Origin: Euglena gracilis | Taxonomy: Eukaryota > Euglenida > Euglenophyceae > Euglenales | NCBI GenBank assembly: GCA_039621445.1 | Contig: CP154955.1 | Coordinates: forward strand, 19,981,462-20,045,461 | Length of the DNA stretch: 64,000 nucleotides | Direction of reading: 5' to 3' | Part shown: piece after piece, positions 37,981 to 51,900 of the stretch | Layout: the number at the start of each line of letters is the position of its first letter | Position numbering within the stretch: position 1 is the first letter of the stretch | Notes under the pieces: generated by a model | The model's database searches: none | Seen by the model: the letters and a program-made list of their open reading frames with translations, nothing else | Told to the model about the DNA's origin: nothing | Translations under genes and position numbers: made by a program

Positions 37981-39250
37981 CCAAGCACCTATAGTCAAGC
38001 CCAAAAATTTCCCCATTTTAGGCCATTTTTGGCCATTTTATGCCATTTTAAAGTATTGGTGGGGGTTCTGAAAACCATAATTTTGCGGCATTTTTGTCCC
38101 AAAAACTGTATCATAACGTATGCAAACCTTCTCTTATTCATTGATAAGAAATATCATTGGATCAAAACAATAGCAACACTGGATCAAAACCATGGGAAGC
38201 TCAACAAATCTTAATCCGTACCATACAGGATTCTGCACAGTGCGAATTTAGAGCAGTAAAAAAAAATATCAGAAAAAAACGTTCGGAAAATATTAAATTT
38301 TTTTATTTGCGCTACCAAAACAGCACCCGGTTTTTTTATTTTGTGAAATCAACACCATTTTGCGGGATTTCGAAAAAAGAAGTCTTTTTTTTTGAAAGAT
38401 GATGCTGTTGCTTGGTGAAATTCAATTTGATCGCTTCGTTTCTTGTGCTGAGTTTGTTTAGATATTATCTTTGTTCTGTTTTCCTGCACTGTCCTCTTGT
38501 TTCTCTTGGATGAAGAAAGCAAGGTGCAATGCTGTTCATTTCGTTTCAATTTGGTGTTACTTCATGAATGTTGAGTTCCTTAAAATCACGTTAGTTAGTC
38601 TATTTTGTGTTACGTTTCTGGTAAACATCTCGGAATGCATTGTTCACCGCTTCCTTGATTCTGTTTTGTTTATTCCCCCTTTGCAGGGGTCTTCAACGTG
38701 CTGCGAGTTCCACGACAGCAGCAACGACGTATGTTTTTGACCCTTTCTCCTGTTTTCACTTTTTTTTTTTCGTCCGATTGTTGTATTCGCCATTCTTTAG
38801 GAGAAATTTAGCCATTTCGGGTAGGTTTTCGTATTCAAAGCTCTTCGTTACTGTGTGCCAAATGGTTGTTGGAAGTTGCCGAAATCAAAAGCTCTCTGAA
38901 AATCTTCATAAAATACAGCTGCCCAAACCTTCAAAATTCAGCACCAAAAGAAGGTTGGGGACGTGGATTTGGGGACTGATACTAATTTTAATTGGGATAA
39001 AAAATAGGCCTTGTGGGGCTGTCATCTTCTACCAAATACACTGTTCACCGTCCACATTAACATTCGTTACCTGAAGGAATTCAGTTGTTCACAAAAAAAA
39101 GAGTTGTGCAGCAGAATTTTTCCATTTTAGGCCATTTTAGCCATTTTAGGCCATTTTAGGCCATCTTAGGGACCCCCACCTATAGGGGGTCAAAAAGTCA
39201 TTTTAGGCTATTTTAGGCCATTTTAGGCCATTTTAGCTATAGGTGCTTGG
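37981..39250. mobile_element. TIR element with (GGCCATTTTA)n arrays, copy 1
   Basis: CCAAGCACCTATAG at the left and exact inverse CTATAGGTGCTTGG at the right. GGCCATTTTA decamers lie inside both ends, and inner borders TTGGTGGGGGTTCTGAAAAC and ACCCCCACCTATAGGGGGTC. 1270 bp, no transposase seen. Confidence 0.8.
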
Positions 39251-42006
39251 CCACGGCCAGCCAACCAAACAGGGAGCCAACCTCCCACGGCAACCCAACC
39301 CACAGTTGAGGCTGTGAAAAAAAAAAAAACGATTTGCACATGAAAAATCCAGAAGAAACGCCAATGAAAGGTTCTGTTCTTGACAAAAATGGGTTGAAAA
39401 TCCCTCGCCCCCCCCCCAATATTCAGTCAAGAAATGCAGGGCACCATACTGGCTGTGAATGCTTTTGCAAATTCACATTTCGGATACTGTATTTCCAGTG
39501 TGCTCCTAATTCAGAAGTGTCAGCTGTTCAGGTTCCAGAAGAAAAAAAAACAGGGAAAACAGGGTTCCTCCCATTTCCATGTTGGCCGAGGCAAAATGTA
39601 TCCATGATTTTCTGTGATTTTCTGTGAAGTTCCATGAACTTCCTTGAATTTGCTTTTTCAAAAAAAAAAAAGTCGAAAGTCGCACTCCATTCTGCACCGG
39701 AGCCATGTTTGGGCGGTTGCGGCAGCAGACTGTTTTTCCAAATTATTCTGGAGATTGCCTGGCAAGGTGTGCAAAAGGAAAATAAAAATCATTTTAAAAA
39801 TGAAAAACCTTGCCAATATTGTCAAAAATGAAGGTGACACATGGCACCCACCCGGCTTGCAATCCAACTGAATGCATGCTACAATGTAACAAAAAACCCA
39901 CATGCGAGAGTTCGAAATTGGAAAGCATTTTCTGTCCGAAAAAGCAAACCATGTGCGCATTGAAAATCAAAAAAATTGCGAAAGCAAGCAAGGCACGTGC
40001 AAAAAAAACACGAACAATTTCTCCCAAACCCTCCACCTCATCGGTCAAAACATTGAAAACTGTCAAAAAAATCACCCAAAATTTTCACAGCTTTGGGGGG
40101 GGGCTATTTTGGATTTCCCCAAAAAATTCCGAGGGTGGGGTCTTCTTGGGGGGGGGGTCTATTTTTTTGGATTTTTGCTGAAAATCGGCAGGGGGAGAAC
40201 TGATTCCATAAAACTGTCATATTATTCCCTCTGTTTATTCCTACGGTGCTGCACTCCTCCCTGTTAACATTGGTGGTCACTTTGACTGGAAGAAATGGAC
40301 ATTTTTTGCAATTATGTCAATGCACCGAAATGATTTTCTACAGGGATCCTCCCATTTCCGGAAAATGAAATTCACGAAAATTCACGGAGGATCACGGAAA
40401 TGGGTGGGAGGCCATTTTCACAGAGATCACGGAAATTCACGGAAATTCACAGAGTTGCATGCGTCAAAATTGGCATTTTGAGATATTTTTTTGCTCGTTG
40501 CTAAAAATCGCCCTTTCCTGGCCCTCATTTTTGGCACCCTCCCGCGGAGAGGTTTCTGTTCGGTTAAATTTTTTAAGAAAAAAAAAAAAAAAAATAGACC
40601 CCCAAAGAATAAGACCCCCCTTTGGGATTTTCAGCAACGGACCCAAAAAGCAGACCCAGGGTCTTATTTGGGAGGGGGTCAGGAATTCCTTCCCACTGTG
40701 TACACAATCACCATCCATCAACAACGAATGGCACGTTTCTCAAAACACCGTTTCCACCTCCGACATTTGTTTGTGTGATAAAGGCACTCAATGCAACCGC
40801 GCAGGGCAGAGAGATATGTCACCCAACCTCAAGAATGCCACCTGGCGCTTGCAGTTGCCACTCAGGGATACAAGACCAAGTTTTTCATGTTATTTTTTCG
40901 GGTTGTTCCTCAGGAGACCCAGGGGAAACAAAACTTGGTGTCGTATTGCGGAAGGCGAAAAATCTTGTCTTTTCATTGGGTTTCAACCCCGGAATATGGG
41001 CTGCCCAAAAACAGAGGACAGTGTGTCAGCAGTAATGCAAAAACCAACAGAACCCCTAACTGCGCAAATGCACCACCGAAATGCAAGATTGGCTGCCAAA
41101 GAGGACAGTGAGGAGAACACTTGAGGGGGTGGGACTTCGCGGCTTCCCAGATTGTCACCCCATATGGGAAATCAACGTTCTTGAAGGATTGCCAAATGTT
41201 TGGAAAAACGAGCACATCCCTCTCCGCCTGCCGTTTAATTTTGTATGGATACCACTGAGAAGGAGGAAGCTTGGGGTCTTCATAGAAAATTTAAAAGGGT
41301 TGGGGGTGAGGATGTCTCCAGGAAAAACAAAACGCTTCTTTTTTCCAGGGTCACGGAACGTTTTGCAGTACTCCGGAATCACTGTACCACAATCACTGTT
41401 GTAATCAATTACTTGATAATACTTTGTCTGAATTTTTTTATCCAGACACTGGACGCACCCAGCCACCCCACCCCAAGTTCCGTTCTGGGAGGAAGGACCT
41501 GTTAATTTACTACTACTAATGCTACAACACGGGTACAACAAATGCATGCCTTTGAGGGATCAAAAAGAATTCCGGCTAAAACTGACAAATTGTTCTGGCT
41601 GTTTGCTGCGGAGTGATCAAGCTGCTTCAACACAGGGGGACAACAGCCCCCAAGTTGTTTATTTTTCAAAAACAGACTGATGAGGGAAGCGTTGCACGTG
41701 TGGGGAACGTCAAGCAAATTTCCCACGCCCACCAAAGAACGCCGAACAAAGCCGAAAGCAGCACCGCCATACGTCGGTGCTTCGGTGGTGACGGTTGATT
41801 GGTGGTCGAGGGCTGCGGCTGTGGTCCGTCGGGATAGAAAGGCAGCGGCGCGGCGAGCCGGCTTCCGCCCTCGCGCGACGTATGGGACACTTCCATTACC
41901 GGCCGCCCAGGTTGCAGGCCGGGGACCGCTTACTGCCGCACGACCCCACTGCTTTGTCCGTGACTGCTTTGTCCCTGACGGCAGGGGGAAGACCAGCCCC
42001 CTCTTC

Positions 42007-42198
42007 TCACCAAGCACTGACAAGCACCGCCCCCCCCCCCCCAAGCGGCCAAGCGGCCCCAGGGGTCTCATAGTCGTCTATGACCCGCTGCAGCACCGCG
42101 AAGCTGTCCTCGAACACGTCCGCCCCGACGCCGTACTTCTGGAAGTGGTGCAGGTACGCCCCCACCGCGTACTTCTCCGTGGCGCTGTCCAGCATTGC
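42007..42198 (-). CDS. TUBD1: Delta-tubulin exon 12, C-terminus and stop
   Basis: Acceptor cctcacccag, 63 codons plus TGA. AMLDSATEKYAVGAYLHHFQ then KYGVGADVFEDSFAVLQRV matches the last helices of delta-tubulin. After YET the reading continues about 17 residues through a G tract (four glycines) to the stop, longer than the family's usual end, so a homopolymer error could hide an earlier stop. Confidence 0.85.
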   Translation of the reverse strand, partial: AMLDSATEKYAVGAYLHHFQKYGVGADVFEDSFAVLQRVIDDYETPGAAWPLGGGGAVLVSAW

Positions 42199-45100
42199 CT
42201 GGGTGAGGCGGGGCTGCCGACCAGCCAATGTTGACCCCCCAGGGGGGTCACTTCTGCGCGGTGCTGTGGTGGGTAGGGTTCGATCGCCCTCCTGCAACGT
42301 AGCTTCCGGTACACCCCTGGGAGTCGGCAAAAAACCACCAAAGTGGTCTGACCCCCCTCCAACCTCAAACTGTAAGGGGCCGAGAAAATTCTGGGTTTTG
42401 TTGACAGGCAAAGAGCCGAATACCAGGCGAAAATTGTTGGAAAATCCCCAAATTTCTCTTTGAAAATAAATCAAAATGCACATTTTTGAAATCCTTGAAC
42501 ATTTTTTCACCTGAAAATAATGCAAACATTAAAAAAAGTGTCTTATGTTCAAAAGTGAGGGGAAAGGGCATTTTTGCTCATTTTCCGGCACGCAGCTGCA
42601 AAAGAAAGATTTTCGCTGTTTGGAACCTGCAGAGGAGGGGGGTGGGGGGTCTGAACACCCTCCCAACGTCTGGGGGGGGGGGTCCCCTACCACCCACCTC
42701 AAAACCAGAGAGCTTCCCATCTATCCCTGTCAGTCAGTCACACTGAGTCACCCACCCCGTGGGGTGGGGGGCAGTGACTAAGTGATTGTATGGCCTGGAC
42801 CTTAGGCACACAGATGTGCTTGTTGGAAAGATTTTGTTTGCAGCTGGGCGAGACAGTGGCGTTGGGAGGAGGGGTGCCAGCCCCAGCGGGACCGATGACC
42901 GCCTGGGAGTTCACGAGGCAGCAGCCGTGGCGGTTGTACTTCTGGAACGGCTGCGACGAGACGGCGGCGTGGGGCAGGCCGGTCGCCGGCAGGCCCGGGG
43001 GTCGGGCCCCCCGTCGCTATCTCCAGCCTCACCCAGAAATGCCTGCACCTGTACTACCACACGACTTCTTCCGGGCAGTCTCACAGCAGCACCAACACAA
43101 ACACCGTATCTGAACCTCAGCAGTGACGGGGGGCTGCACGCTCCCGGGCCTGGCCGGGTCGGCGGCCGGGCCGAAGGCCGGCTCCTGCAGCAGGGAGAGG
43201 TCGGCCGCCCCCGGCCGGTGGAGGTCCACCCCCCGCAGCGTGGTGAAGGCCCCCACGCTGCGAAAGCCCTGCACCGTGGCCGCCCGGTCCCGGTCGCCCC
43301 AGGGCCCCGGCGCTGGCGGCGGTGGGGTCAGGGGCCTGGGGACAGGTCGAGACGGTTGGGCGAAACACATGACTCCAGCGCCCCCCCAGGGGCAGGACAA
43401 AAGAATGCCGGGGGGGGGGGGGAGGTGTGACCTTCACCATAACACCGTACAAGGAAATTATGGCCTAAAAATGGCACCGCTGGGGGAAAAAAAGGTGGGG
43501 GGTCCAGTTTCCAGGATGGCTGCCCCCTGGGATGAGCCAGGGGCCACACCGGGGACCTGCTCGGCATCGCCGTAGAGCGCCATGAGGCGCAGCTCCTTCA
43601 AGATGCCGGGCCACGTCAAACCAGAGGCCGGCCCATCCACCACCGCTGCTGTGAAATCTACAACGGCGAAGGCAATCGCATCGGCCGCAACAGCCACTTG
43701 TCTGACATTGACGACTGCCGCAGGTCTCCATCCCAAATGGGAAGCCTGTGTGGGTCACCTGAGGACAGCCCAAGCCCTGGAGGACCCCGAAGTGGCCACT
43801 GAATCCGGTGAAAAGGGGCACTCTGGCGCAAGGCGCTGACTAGCTTAAGGGGGGAGGGTTTCCAGCCTGGAGAGAAATTCCTTCAAAAAAGAGTCCTATT
43901 TTTTTGGTGCCCAAAGTGTGCTGCAAGGGACCATGGGGGCGGGGCGGGCCCTGGACTGGAAGGAGAAGTTGACGTGGTGGCCGGGGATGCGGGGCGTACA
44001 GTGCAGCGTGCCGACCTTGTACGCCGGGTGGGCGAACCCCTGCCTGGCGTCGCTCAGGGAGTACCCCAGAGGGAGGGGTCCAGCGCAGGGGTTGGAACTC
44101 CGAGCTGGCCAAGAAACAGCTGTCCACCTGGATGGACCCCCCCCCTCAGTTGCACTCAGGCTTCTTGTCTGTTCACGGCCGGCGCCAACTTTGCTTCTGG
44201 CCAAGTTTGTGTGGTGAGTGGCCAGGGGCCCCTTACACCAGTGCTCTTCTGTTGCTTCCCCAGCCTGGATGGACCCACCCCCCTGGGTAATGGGGTCCCC
44301 TCCGGCTAAGCGACCCCGGAACACCAGCCGCTGCAGGTCAGCGAGGGGCCGTGTCCCCCGCCCGAGGCGCCAGGGCGCCGGTGGGGGCGCTGCCGGGGTG
44401 GTCGACCGGCGTCGCACTAAGGCTGGGAGAACAGGCTCCTGGCTGTTCTCCCTGGGGGGGCAGAGTCGAGGGAAAGTCTTGGGGACATTGGGTTTGGAAA
44501 TCCTGGAAGTCGATCGCTTAGGCGGCGCATCTCGCACTTAAGCTTTTTTCTTTGTCGATATGCGCAAACGCGCACATCGACATTTTTTTTACGAAAACGA
44601 CAAGATATGACCCCAAACACCCTAAAATGTAAGCGGGATGTGATGTGGTGCCCCAGGATGCGGAGATGGAAGCAGGGACGTTGGCAATAGGGTGCCGAAG
44701 GGCAGGTTTCGCCACAGCATATGGTACACACAACACCCAGCAGGTGTGTTTTGAACCCTGCAATGGCTGTTTCATTAACTTAGGACGTTGACTGAACGAT
44801 TTGATGAGGTGGGTCTAAGCCTGAAACGATACTCTGAAACTTAGCTGTTTGAGGTATTTGTGGTGGGGAAGGCAAATGCATAAATGGATGGTGTGTGCAA
44901 ATGCGCACACCAACCGTTTGTGCAGCTGTGAAAAAGGCCGTGTGTGCCGACCGAAATTGAAGTGTTTGTAAAATTGCACAAATGGTTTGTTTGTGCAAAT
45001 GCGAAAACAGACTCTTTGGTCAGTTTGCGCATCTGCGCACACCAACCGCTTGTGCAGCTTAACACACATACCATGCAGAAGGTGTGGCACCACTGCAGTT

Positions 45101-47065
45101 TAGAAATCCTTAAGTGCGAGGTATTCTGGAGAATTTAAACACAACAGAATGACCAGCCTGCAGGCCTGAATTTAGGCATCGGCAATTGAAGCTACTAAAA
45201 ACCATTTCTGTGCCCTTGAAGCATCAAAAACAAACAACATTTGTAGGTTTTATCCTTAAAAAACTCAATTTGGAAAGCCCTTCACCCCCAGTATTTTAGT
45301 CCGAAAATGAGGCACAGTGCATTGGCAAATGGATGTGTCTGCTGACTTTGAAAATCCCTGAAGTCAGGGGGGGCATGTACCCGCCCCCCCCCCCCTTGTC
45401 GTACGACCGGGTTCCTGCAACCTGCGACCAGAGGGGGTGGTCGTAACACCTCCATAACCTGCAACCTGCGACCGGGGGGTGGTTGTAAATGAGAGGGCAG
45501 TCATAGGTAAGGTGGTGTTAAAATTTTCGCAACCTGCAACCTGCGACTGGGGGAGGGGTCATAACACCCCCATGACCTGCAACCTGCGACCGGGGGGTGG
45601 TCGTAAATGAGGGGTGGTTGTACGACAGGGGGGGGGGGGGCGGGTAATGCAGCACACTGACACGCTTCATTTGACCTTCTCAGACGTACCTTAAAACACG
45701 ACCATTTTGAGGACAACACCTCCACAATCTGCTCTCCTCCTCTTTTGATCCTTCTCTTGTCTCAGAAGTCCCTGTTGCCAAAGCTTCAAAATAAACAAGA
45801 ATTCTGGTTGGTGCCCACCGTTGTTTGAAGAGCAGCCATTTTAATGGTTGCTGTGTGCATTTGCGCACACCAGCCACCCAAACATACCAGCAGCATTCAA
45901 CAGAGGGGTCCAATACCTCAGGAATACAAGGGAGGCAATATCACAAGGTTGTCACATTCATTTTCCAGCTTCAAGCTCACTACATTGGAGGCTCTTGGTT
46001 GGGTTGAAAATGGTCGATGTGCGCAAATGCGCACATCGTCCATGTGCGCATTTGCGCACACCGACATCATTTACGCTGTTGTGTGGGTGCGTGTGGAGCG
46101 TTAAACAGCAGTGGGTCATTGATGGGCAACTTGCCACAAAATTCAACAGGAAACTGGTTGCAGTCCTCCTGTGTTCTGCACCCCCCTCATCAACCCCCAG
46201 TGGTAGAATCCTCGAACAGTCCATTATTTATGTAACATGTGCACTTCCACTCCTTTCGTAGCCAACTTCCAAAAACCTCCGCAACGTGCTGCAAAACTTC
46301 AGAAAACAAGCAAAGGGGTGGACCTGCCACCCCACCTCCAGAGCACTACCTGGTGCTGGCAATTGTCACACAGGGAATGGGGGGAGGCGGTAGCATGGTT
46401 TTGGTGTTTTTGTCGGTGTTCTTTCACTTTGGGGGGGATAGGTCCGGAGGTTTTCATGTCATTCCGACCTCAAAAAAACAGCAAAAAAAGCGTAATTCCC
46501 GGGAGAGCCGGTGCCAAAAATGAGAAATTGCTCGTATTTTGCTCAATCCTGTTGCCTCTCGCTCTCACCCCTTGTAACGCCGGTGCTCAAAGTGGTTTTT
46601 GGTCGGTTTGCGCTAATGCGCAAATCGACCAAAAAAACTTAAGTGCGAGATGTGCCGAAGAATCAGTACATCTCCCCTGTCCTTGACACACCAAAATACG
46701 GAGAAATTGCAGTTGAAAGGGGTGTGTACTATAAAGGAAATGGAACTTTGGGTACGGGAAAAGTGCGGTTGACACGGGAGGTGTGTGATGGACCAGGTGT
46801 GTCAAGGACAAGGGGGATGTAAACAACACCACATACCGGCAAGCCCGCACATTAACAAACAGCTAGGCAAGAATACACACACACACACAACACACAACAC
46901 ACACACCCACACATGGGAACAAACTGGCTCATGCACACAAATACGATTCACCCATCCATCGCTCTCTCAGCTCACTCATCCACCACCCACTCATTCACTC
47001 ACACTGGAGACAGCAACGCACAGAACAAATATACGCCAGACGCAAACAGGATGCACAGACACTCG

Positions 47066-47100
<35 letters not shown>

Positions 47101-47380
47101 GCACACACAATAGCACCACCTCCCAAAATGAAAACGAACCACAATCAATGGCAATTGGTTTCTCACTTCAGCAAGATAATGCCTGATAGAAACCTGGTCT
47201 GGAGTTGTTGGCTATCCTTCACAGTGGTCATGCTCGAAGAGGGTGGCCGTGCACCAGGGACATCTGCTGGTCCACCCACAGAATCAGTCTGACAGGAACG
47301 GTCTTGCAACGGTGGTAGAACCTCTCGGGCTACCTGTTGTCCAGGAGGTTTTTTAGGTCATGGGGACGCAACGCGCGTGT

Positions 47381-47411
<31 letters not shown>

Positions 47412-48940
47412 AACACACACGCAAACACAAACACACAAACACACGCATACACACACAGAAAGAGAGAGAGCGCACAACCACAAAATACATATGCAAGGGG
47501 GGAATGAGGCGGCAATATTTTCCAAAAAAAGCGGAAATTATAGGGTATTATGGGATTGTGCGAAAAACTGAAGTATAGAATTGAGAAAAACGGCTGTTGT
47601 TGGCATTCATATCAGGTCGGAAACCTGTATTTTTGATTGAAATACTGGACCAAGATGTCCAAAAATGGCACAAACTTGTCCAGGATAACTCAAAAAATAG
47701 CCCGATTGATCTCATATAAATGAAATTAGCCCAAAATGGCACATAATGGCTCCAAAGTGAATCAAATTAAATCAAAAAAATGGTGTAAATTGGACTATGA
47801 AGAATTGTGCAAAAAATGGGAGATTGGACTGTATCGCACTCTCGCAGACTTTAGGAACATATCTGCCTCACTTCCCAGGACCAGAGTGCTGCTGTAGTCA
47901 TCCCCACAATGGAATATCTCAAAGACCTGGGGGGGGGGGGGGCTGGCGGCCAGCTGGAAAAAGGTGCTGGAGACGCCCCCAAGGGGTTAGGGGCATTCCA
48001 ACCCCATGGGGAGGGGGGGGGGGGCACTTTCAACCTCAAAAAACCAGTCAATCACTTTTCAAAAACCAGTCACCCACTTTCGACTCCCCCAACGCGGGTT
48101 TGGAGCAAAAAAAAAACCAGTCAGTCACTCCCCGGGGGGTCGGACACACCTTGTTTGGGGCCAAGGCGGGGGGGGGGGGGGGGCCTGGCCGGCTGCTGGG
48201 CCAGGCCCGGTTGACACTGAAGACAAATAAACAAAACACACCAAAGCGCCTAAATCCGGCCGGGTGGGATTTTTTTTTTCGGCCAAAAGTGATGTGATAT
48301 CCCAGAAAACGCTCAGGAAGCCATTTTCTTGGTCATTTTTATCTCGACCCCTCTTCAAAAATTTGTCCCACCCCGAGGATGCCCTCTGGATTCCCTGCCT
48401 CTCACACAAAACCACCCTGCAAGTGCATTTTAATCCAAAAATATACCCCAATAAAGTTTTTGTTGAGTTATGTGTTGGATTTGAATTTTATCTTGAACAA
48501 AAAAAAACGAGCAAAGGCAGAAAATGCAAACGAGCAAATGGGAGGGAAGATCGAATCTCCAGTGCACAGCACCAGAAGAAAAATAATAATAATAATTCAT
48601 TCGCAAAATTTGTTTTTTTTTGTGAAAAAGGGGTGGGGGTGTGTGGGGGTGGGGGGCGACATCGGAGAGTCGTGTGTCGGAGAAACCTCTCGCAACATCT
48701 GGGGAGTAAGGGTCCGGAGCACCTACCACCTTGACCACCCAGGAAGAGGGGCTGGGGCATCCCCAACACCAACCTCAAAACGAAGGGTTTCCCATCCATC
48801 CCTGCCTCCCTGAGAAACCCCAAAATAATAAGCCTCTCCTCTGCATTACAATGAGCCAAAAAAAAGCACAAAAAAAAACGCCAGAAACACTGGTGAAATC
48901 GCAAAATCGATGAAATTGGCATTTATTGAGCAAAGAAGTC

Positions 48941-48990
<50 letters not shown>

Positions 48991-51900
48991 ACAACCACCA
49001 CCACCACCACCACCACCACCACCACCCACCACCACCACCACCACCACCACCACCACCACCACCACCACCACCGCCACCACGGGGTACCAAGTCGGACCTG
49101 CACCTCCAGCCTCAGTGGCACGGTGGTACCCCGGGGGCATGCCATGGAGTCGAGGCATGCCGCCAACGCAGGCCGCACCCCTCCTAAACCCACACGCGGC
49201 TCCCCGCGGCGAGTGGGCATGGAGGAGGGTGGGGTGGGCCGACCGCCCTGAAGGGATCCTAAGCGGCTTCAGTGCCGTCCGGGCAACCCCCGGGGGGGCC
49301 TGGAGGGGCGGCCGGTCAGGCAGGGGAAGCCCATGCAGCCTGGCGGGTGCCTGCGGCTGTGCAGCTCCGGCCGGCGGTCCGGGGCCTTGAGGGGCGCTGG
49401 GGGCCACTGACAGGGAGCCGCAGCCGAGGAGGGGTGCCCAGGGGGCCACGACGAGCCCCCCTCGGTTGCCCGGGTGCCCAGGCGGCACGAACAACCCGGC
49501 CCCAGCGAGCCCCCAGTGCCCTGCAGAGACCACCGACCCCTGGCCAGGGCTGCACAGTCCCGGACACCTCACGGCGGCGGGGTGGAGCCTACCCACCCAA
49601 AGTCGCCCAAGCAAGGTGGACGAGTGTCCTGGAACATGGCCCCGGAAGGGCCTGCCAGACACCCACACGCCTTCGGGCGTGTGGTCACTTGGGCGCCCCT
49701 GCTACCTAGGCAGGGAGGGCAGTGGAGTCGAGTCCGAAAGGACGCTGCCCGACGTGTCAGGCCAATTGGTCCCGGAAGGGTGACGCCGCAATGTCACTTG
49801 ACCGGGGGTTGCCAGGCCACAGACGACACGGAGAGAGCGGGGCTCTCTCACCCACCGAACACCCCCCCCCCACCACGACCACGGCCACGGCCACAGCCAC
49901 AGCCACAGCCACAACCACAACCACAACAACCACAACACCAACAACAACAACAACACAACAACGACAGGAGGGGCCTGGTGAAGGGCGTTTGGGGTCAATT
50001 TTCAAAAACTTGAAATATTATATGGGATTATGATGCTCAAATACAATTGCTACAAGAAAGAGAATGGAAATATGATCCAAAAATGAAACAAAATGCTTTT
50101 AAAACCAGAAAATAACTGTCAAAAAAATGTTCTTCTGGGCGTTTTATTTTTTGTGCTTTCTGGAAAAAAACAAATTATCCAGATTATTCGGGAATATGGA
50201 GTCACCCCTGCACATACATCTGTCGCGTGAGTGTGGGCCGAAAGCAACAAAAACACCCGTTGCCCGGCACATCCTGGTCGGCAGGGGGCACCAGCAGGTG
50301 GCGGGAGGGCAGTAGCAGGCCGGCGAGGTCCCGGGCGATCACCCCGTTGAGGTCACCGAAGCCCGGCCGCTCCACCCGCAGGTTGCGCTCGCACACCCGG
50401 TGCAGCTTGTCGTTGCGGCCGGGCCGCGGTTCGACCGTGTGGGGCAGGGATGGGCGGGAAGGCTTGGTGGGGGTTCAAAACCCCCCACCACTTACCAGGC
50501 TGGTGTGGTGGGGGGGGAGGGCAGGCTATTGCTTGAGGACCCCGGGGATCCACGAAATCTGATTTTGCCGGGCACTGGCAAAATCACATCAATCAAATCA
50601 AATCAAACAGGCCCCCCTCTGCCCCCCCCCAGGGGGGGTCCGGGGCTCATTTTCTTGGTGCTGTGCGCTCAGGTGGGAATGAGGTTTTTACTGTGTTCGG
50701 CTGATATCGTTCCAAAAAAAAATCCCAAAGATGTCCGAGGATAAGCATTTTTGGCAAGTTTTTGGGGTCCAAAAAATCTTTGGCAGATTACTTCTATTAC
50801 GCCAGTCACTAGAAAAAGTTTTCCACCAGCTGGCCCTGCTAGCAGACCCGCCCCCCCCCACCCGGGGGAGGGTCCACTAGGATTTCTACTGGCCATATTT
50901 GGACCAGCTGCAGTCAAGCCCCCCCCCGGGATGGGGGTATTGCAAACCCTGAAACCCTGAAGCAGAAGCCAGGGTAGGGGGGGGGACGACCACCCCATAG
51001 GGCCCAACCTGGAGGGGTGCCTATTACCACGGGTTGCTGGCTCAAAGAAGGCTCACAACCCCCAGCAGGGAGTTTAGGGCCTTGGCCAAGGAAGCTCAGC
51101 GACTGCCTGTGGAGAGGGTTAAGATTCCCTTCTGGTCTTCATTAAGGAGGAAGAAGAAGAAGCCCGGTTGGAGAACACGAGGAGGCCGTCGCTGCAGTGC
51201 TGCAGCGCGGCGAAGCACAGCGCGGCGTTGTAGCTCTGCAACACCACCTCGCCGCCCGCGTACGGCCACACCACCGCGTTCAGCAGCGGCGTACGTGGGG
51301 CCTGGCCCCCCGCCCCGGCAGAAGGGCCGAAGGGAAGGCGACCCCGGCTCTCCTTTCCGTGTTCATGTGAGACTACAAAAAAAGAAGGCTCACGGGCACT
51401 GTCGAAGAGGCATGCGCGAACGCCAGCACATATACAAAGATATGAAACCCAACCTGGCAAATCAGCAGAGCAGACACGTTGACGAGCGGAAACTAAGTAG
51501 AAAAAAAAAGTTCAGGGCAGGGGGCGGTGGCCCAAACGGGAAGGCGTCCCGCATCGCCTCCGTCAGGAAAGCCCCGACCCCCGACCCGGTGCCGCCCGCC
51601 AGGGAGTGGAGCAGCAGCAGCCCCCCCACCCCGTCCGCCCGCTCCGCCTCCCGCTCGGGGCGCTTCCCGCGCCAAGCGCTCCGCCTCCCACCCTCGACGA
51701 GGGCCAAGCTCGAGCCAGCCAGCCTGAACCTCAGCAGCAAACCCAACACCGTGACCCGGCGGCGGTGCCCCACGTCCTGTGGAGGTCCTTAAGGAACGCC
51801 CCGGTCCCGCTGGGCCATCGCCACCACCGCGTCGGAGCACTCCGGGGCCTTGTGGGAGTAGCCGAAGGCCCAGTTGTTGGCCGGCGGCGGGACGGCCTGT

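Larger units (their letters stand above)
34690..42006. other. Repeat-rich intergenic region, no gene
   Basis: 7.3 kb between the delta-tubulin stop and the EF-hand start. Contents: palindrome arrays, a duplicated foldback unit, an internal telomere-like repeat, a decamer TIR element and T/A-rich remnants. No exon is supported. Confidence 0.7.
44417..50276. other. Long delta-tubulin intron or hidden exons
   Basis: About 5.9 kb. Holds two small TIR elements, CA repeats, an introner-like element and CAA/CCA tracts. Weak coding-like minus segments: 49210-49400 (LPDRPPLQAPPGVARTALKP) and 47.87-48.22 kb. Confidence 0.5.

Noticed and set aside
40459-41124. 221-codon plus-strand frame
   Set aside because: Begins in a T/A-rich element remnant and shows no domain, repeat or splice evidence; composition like translated noncoding DNA.
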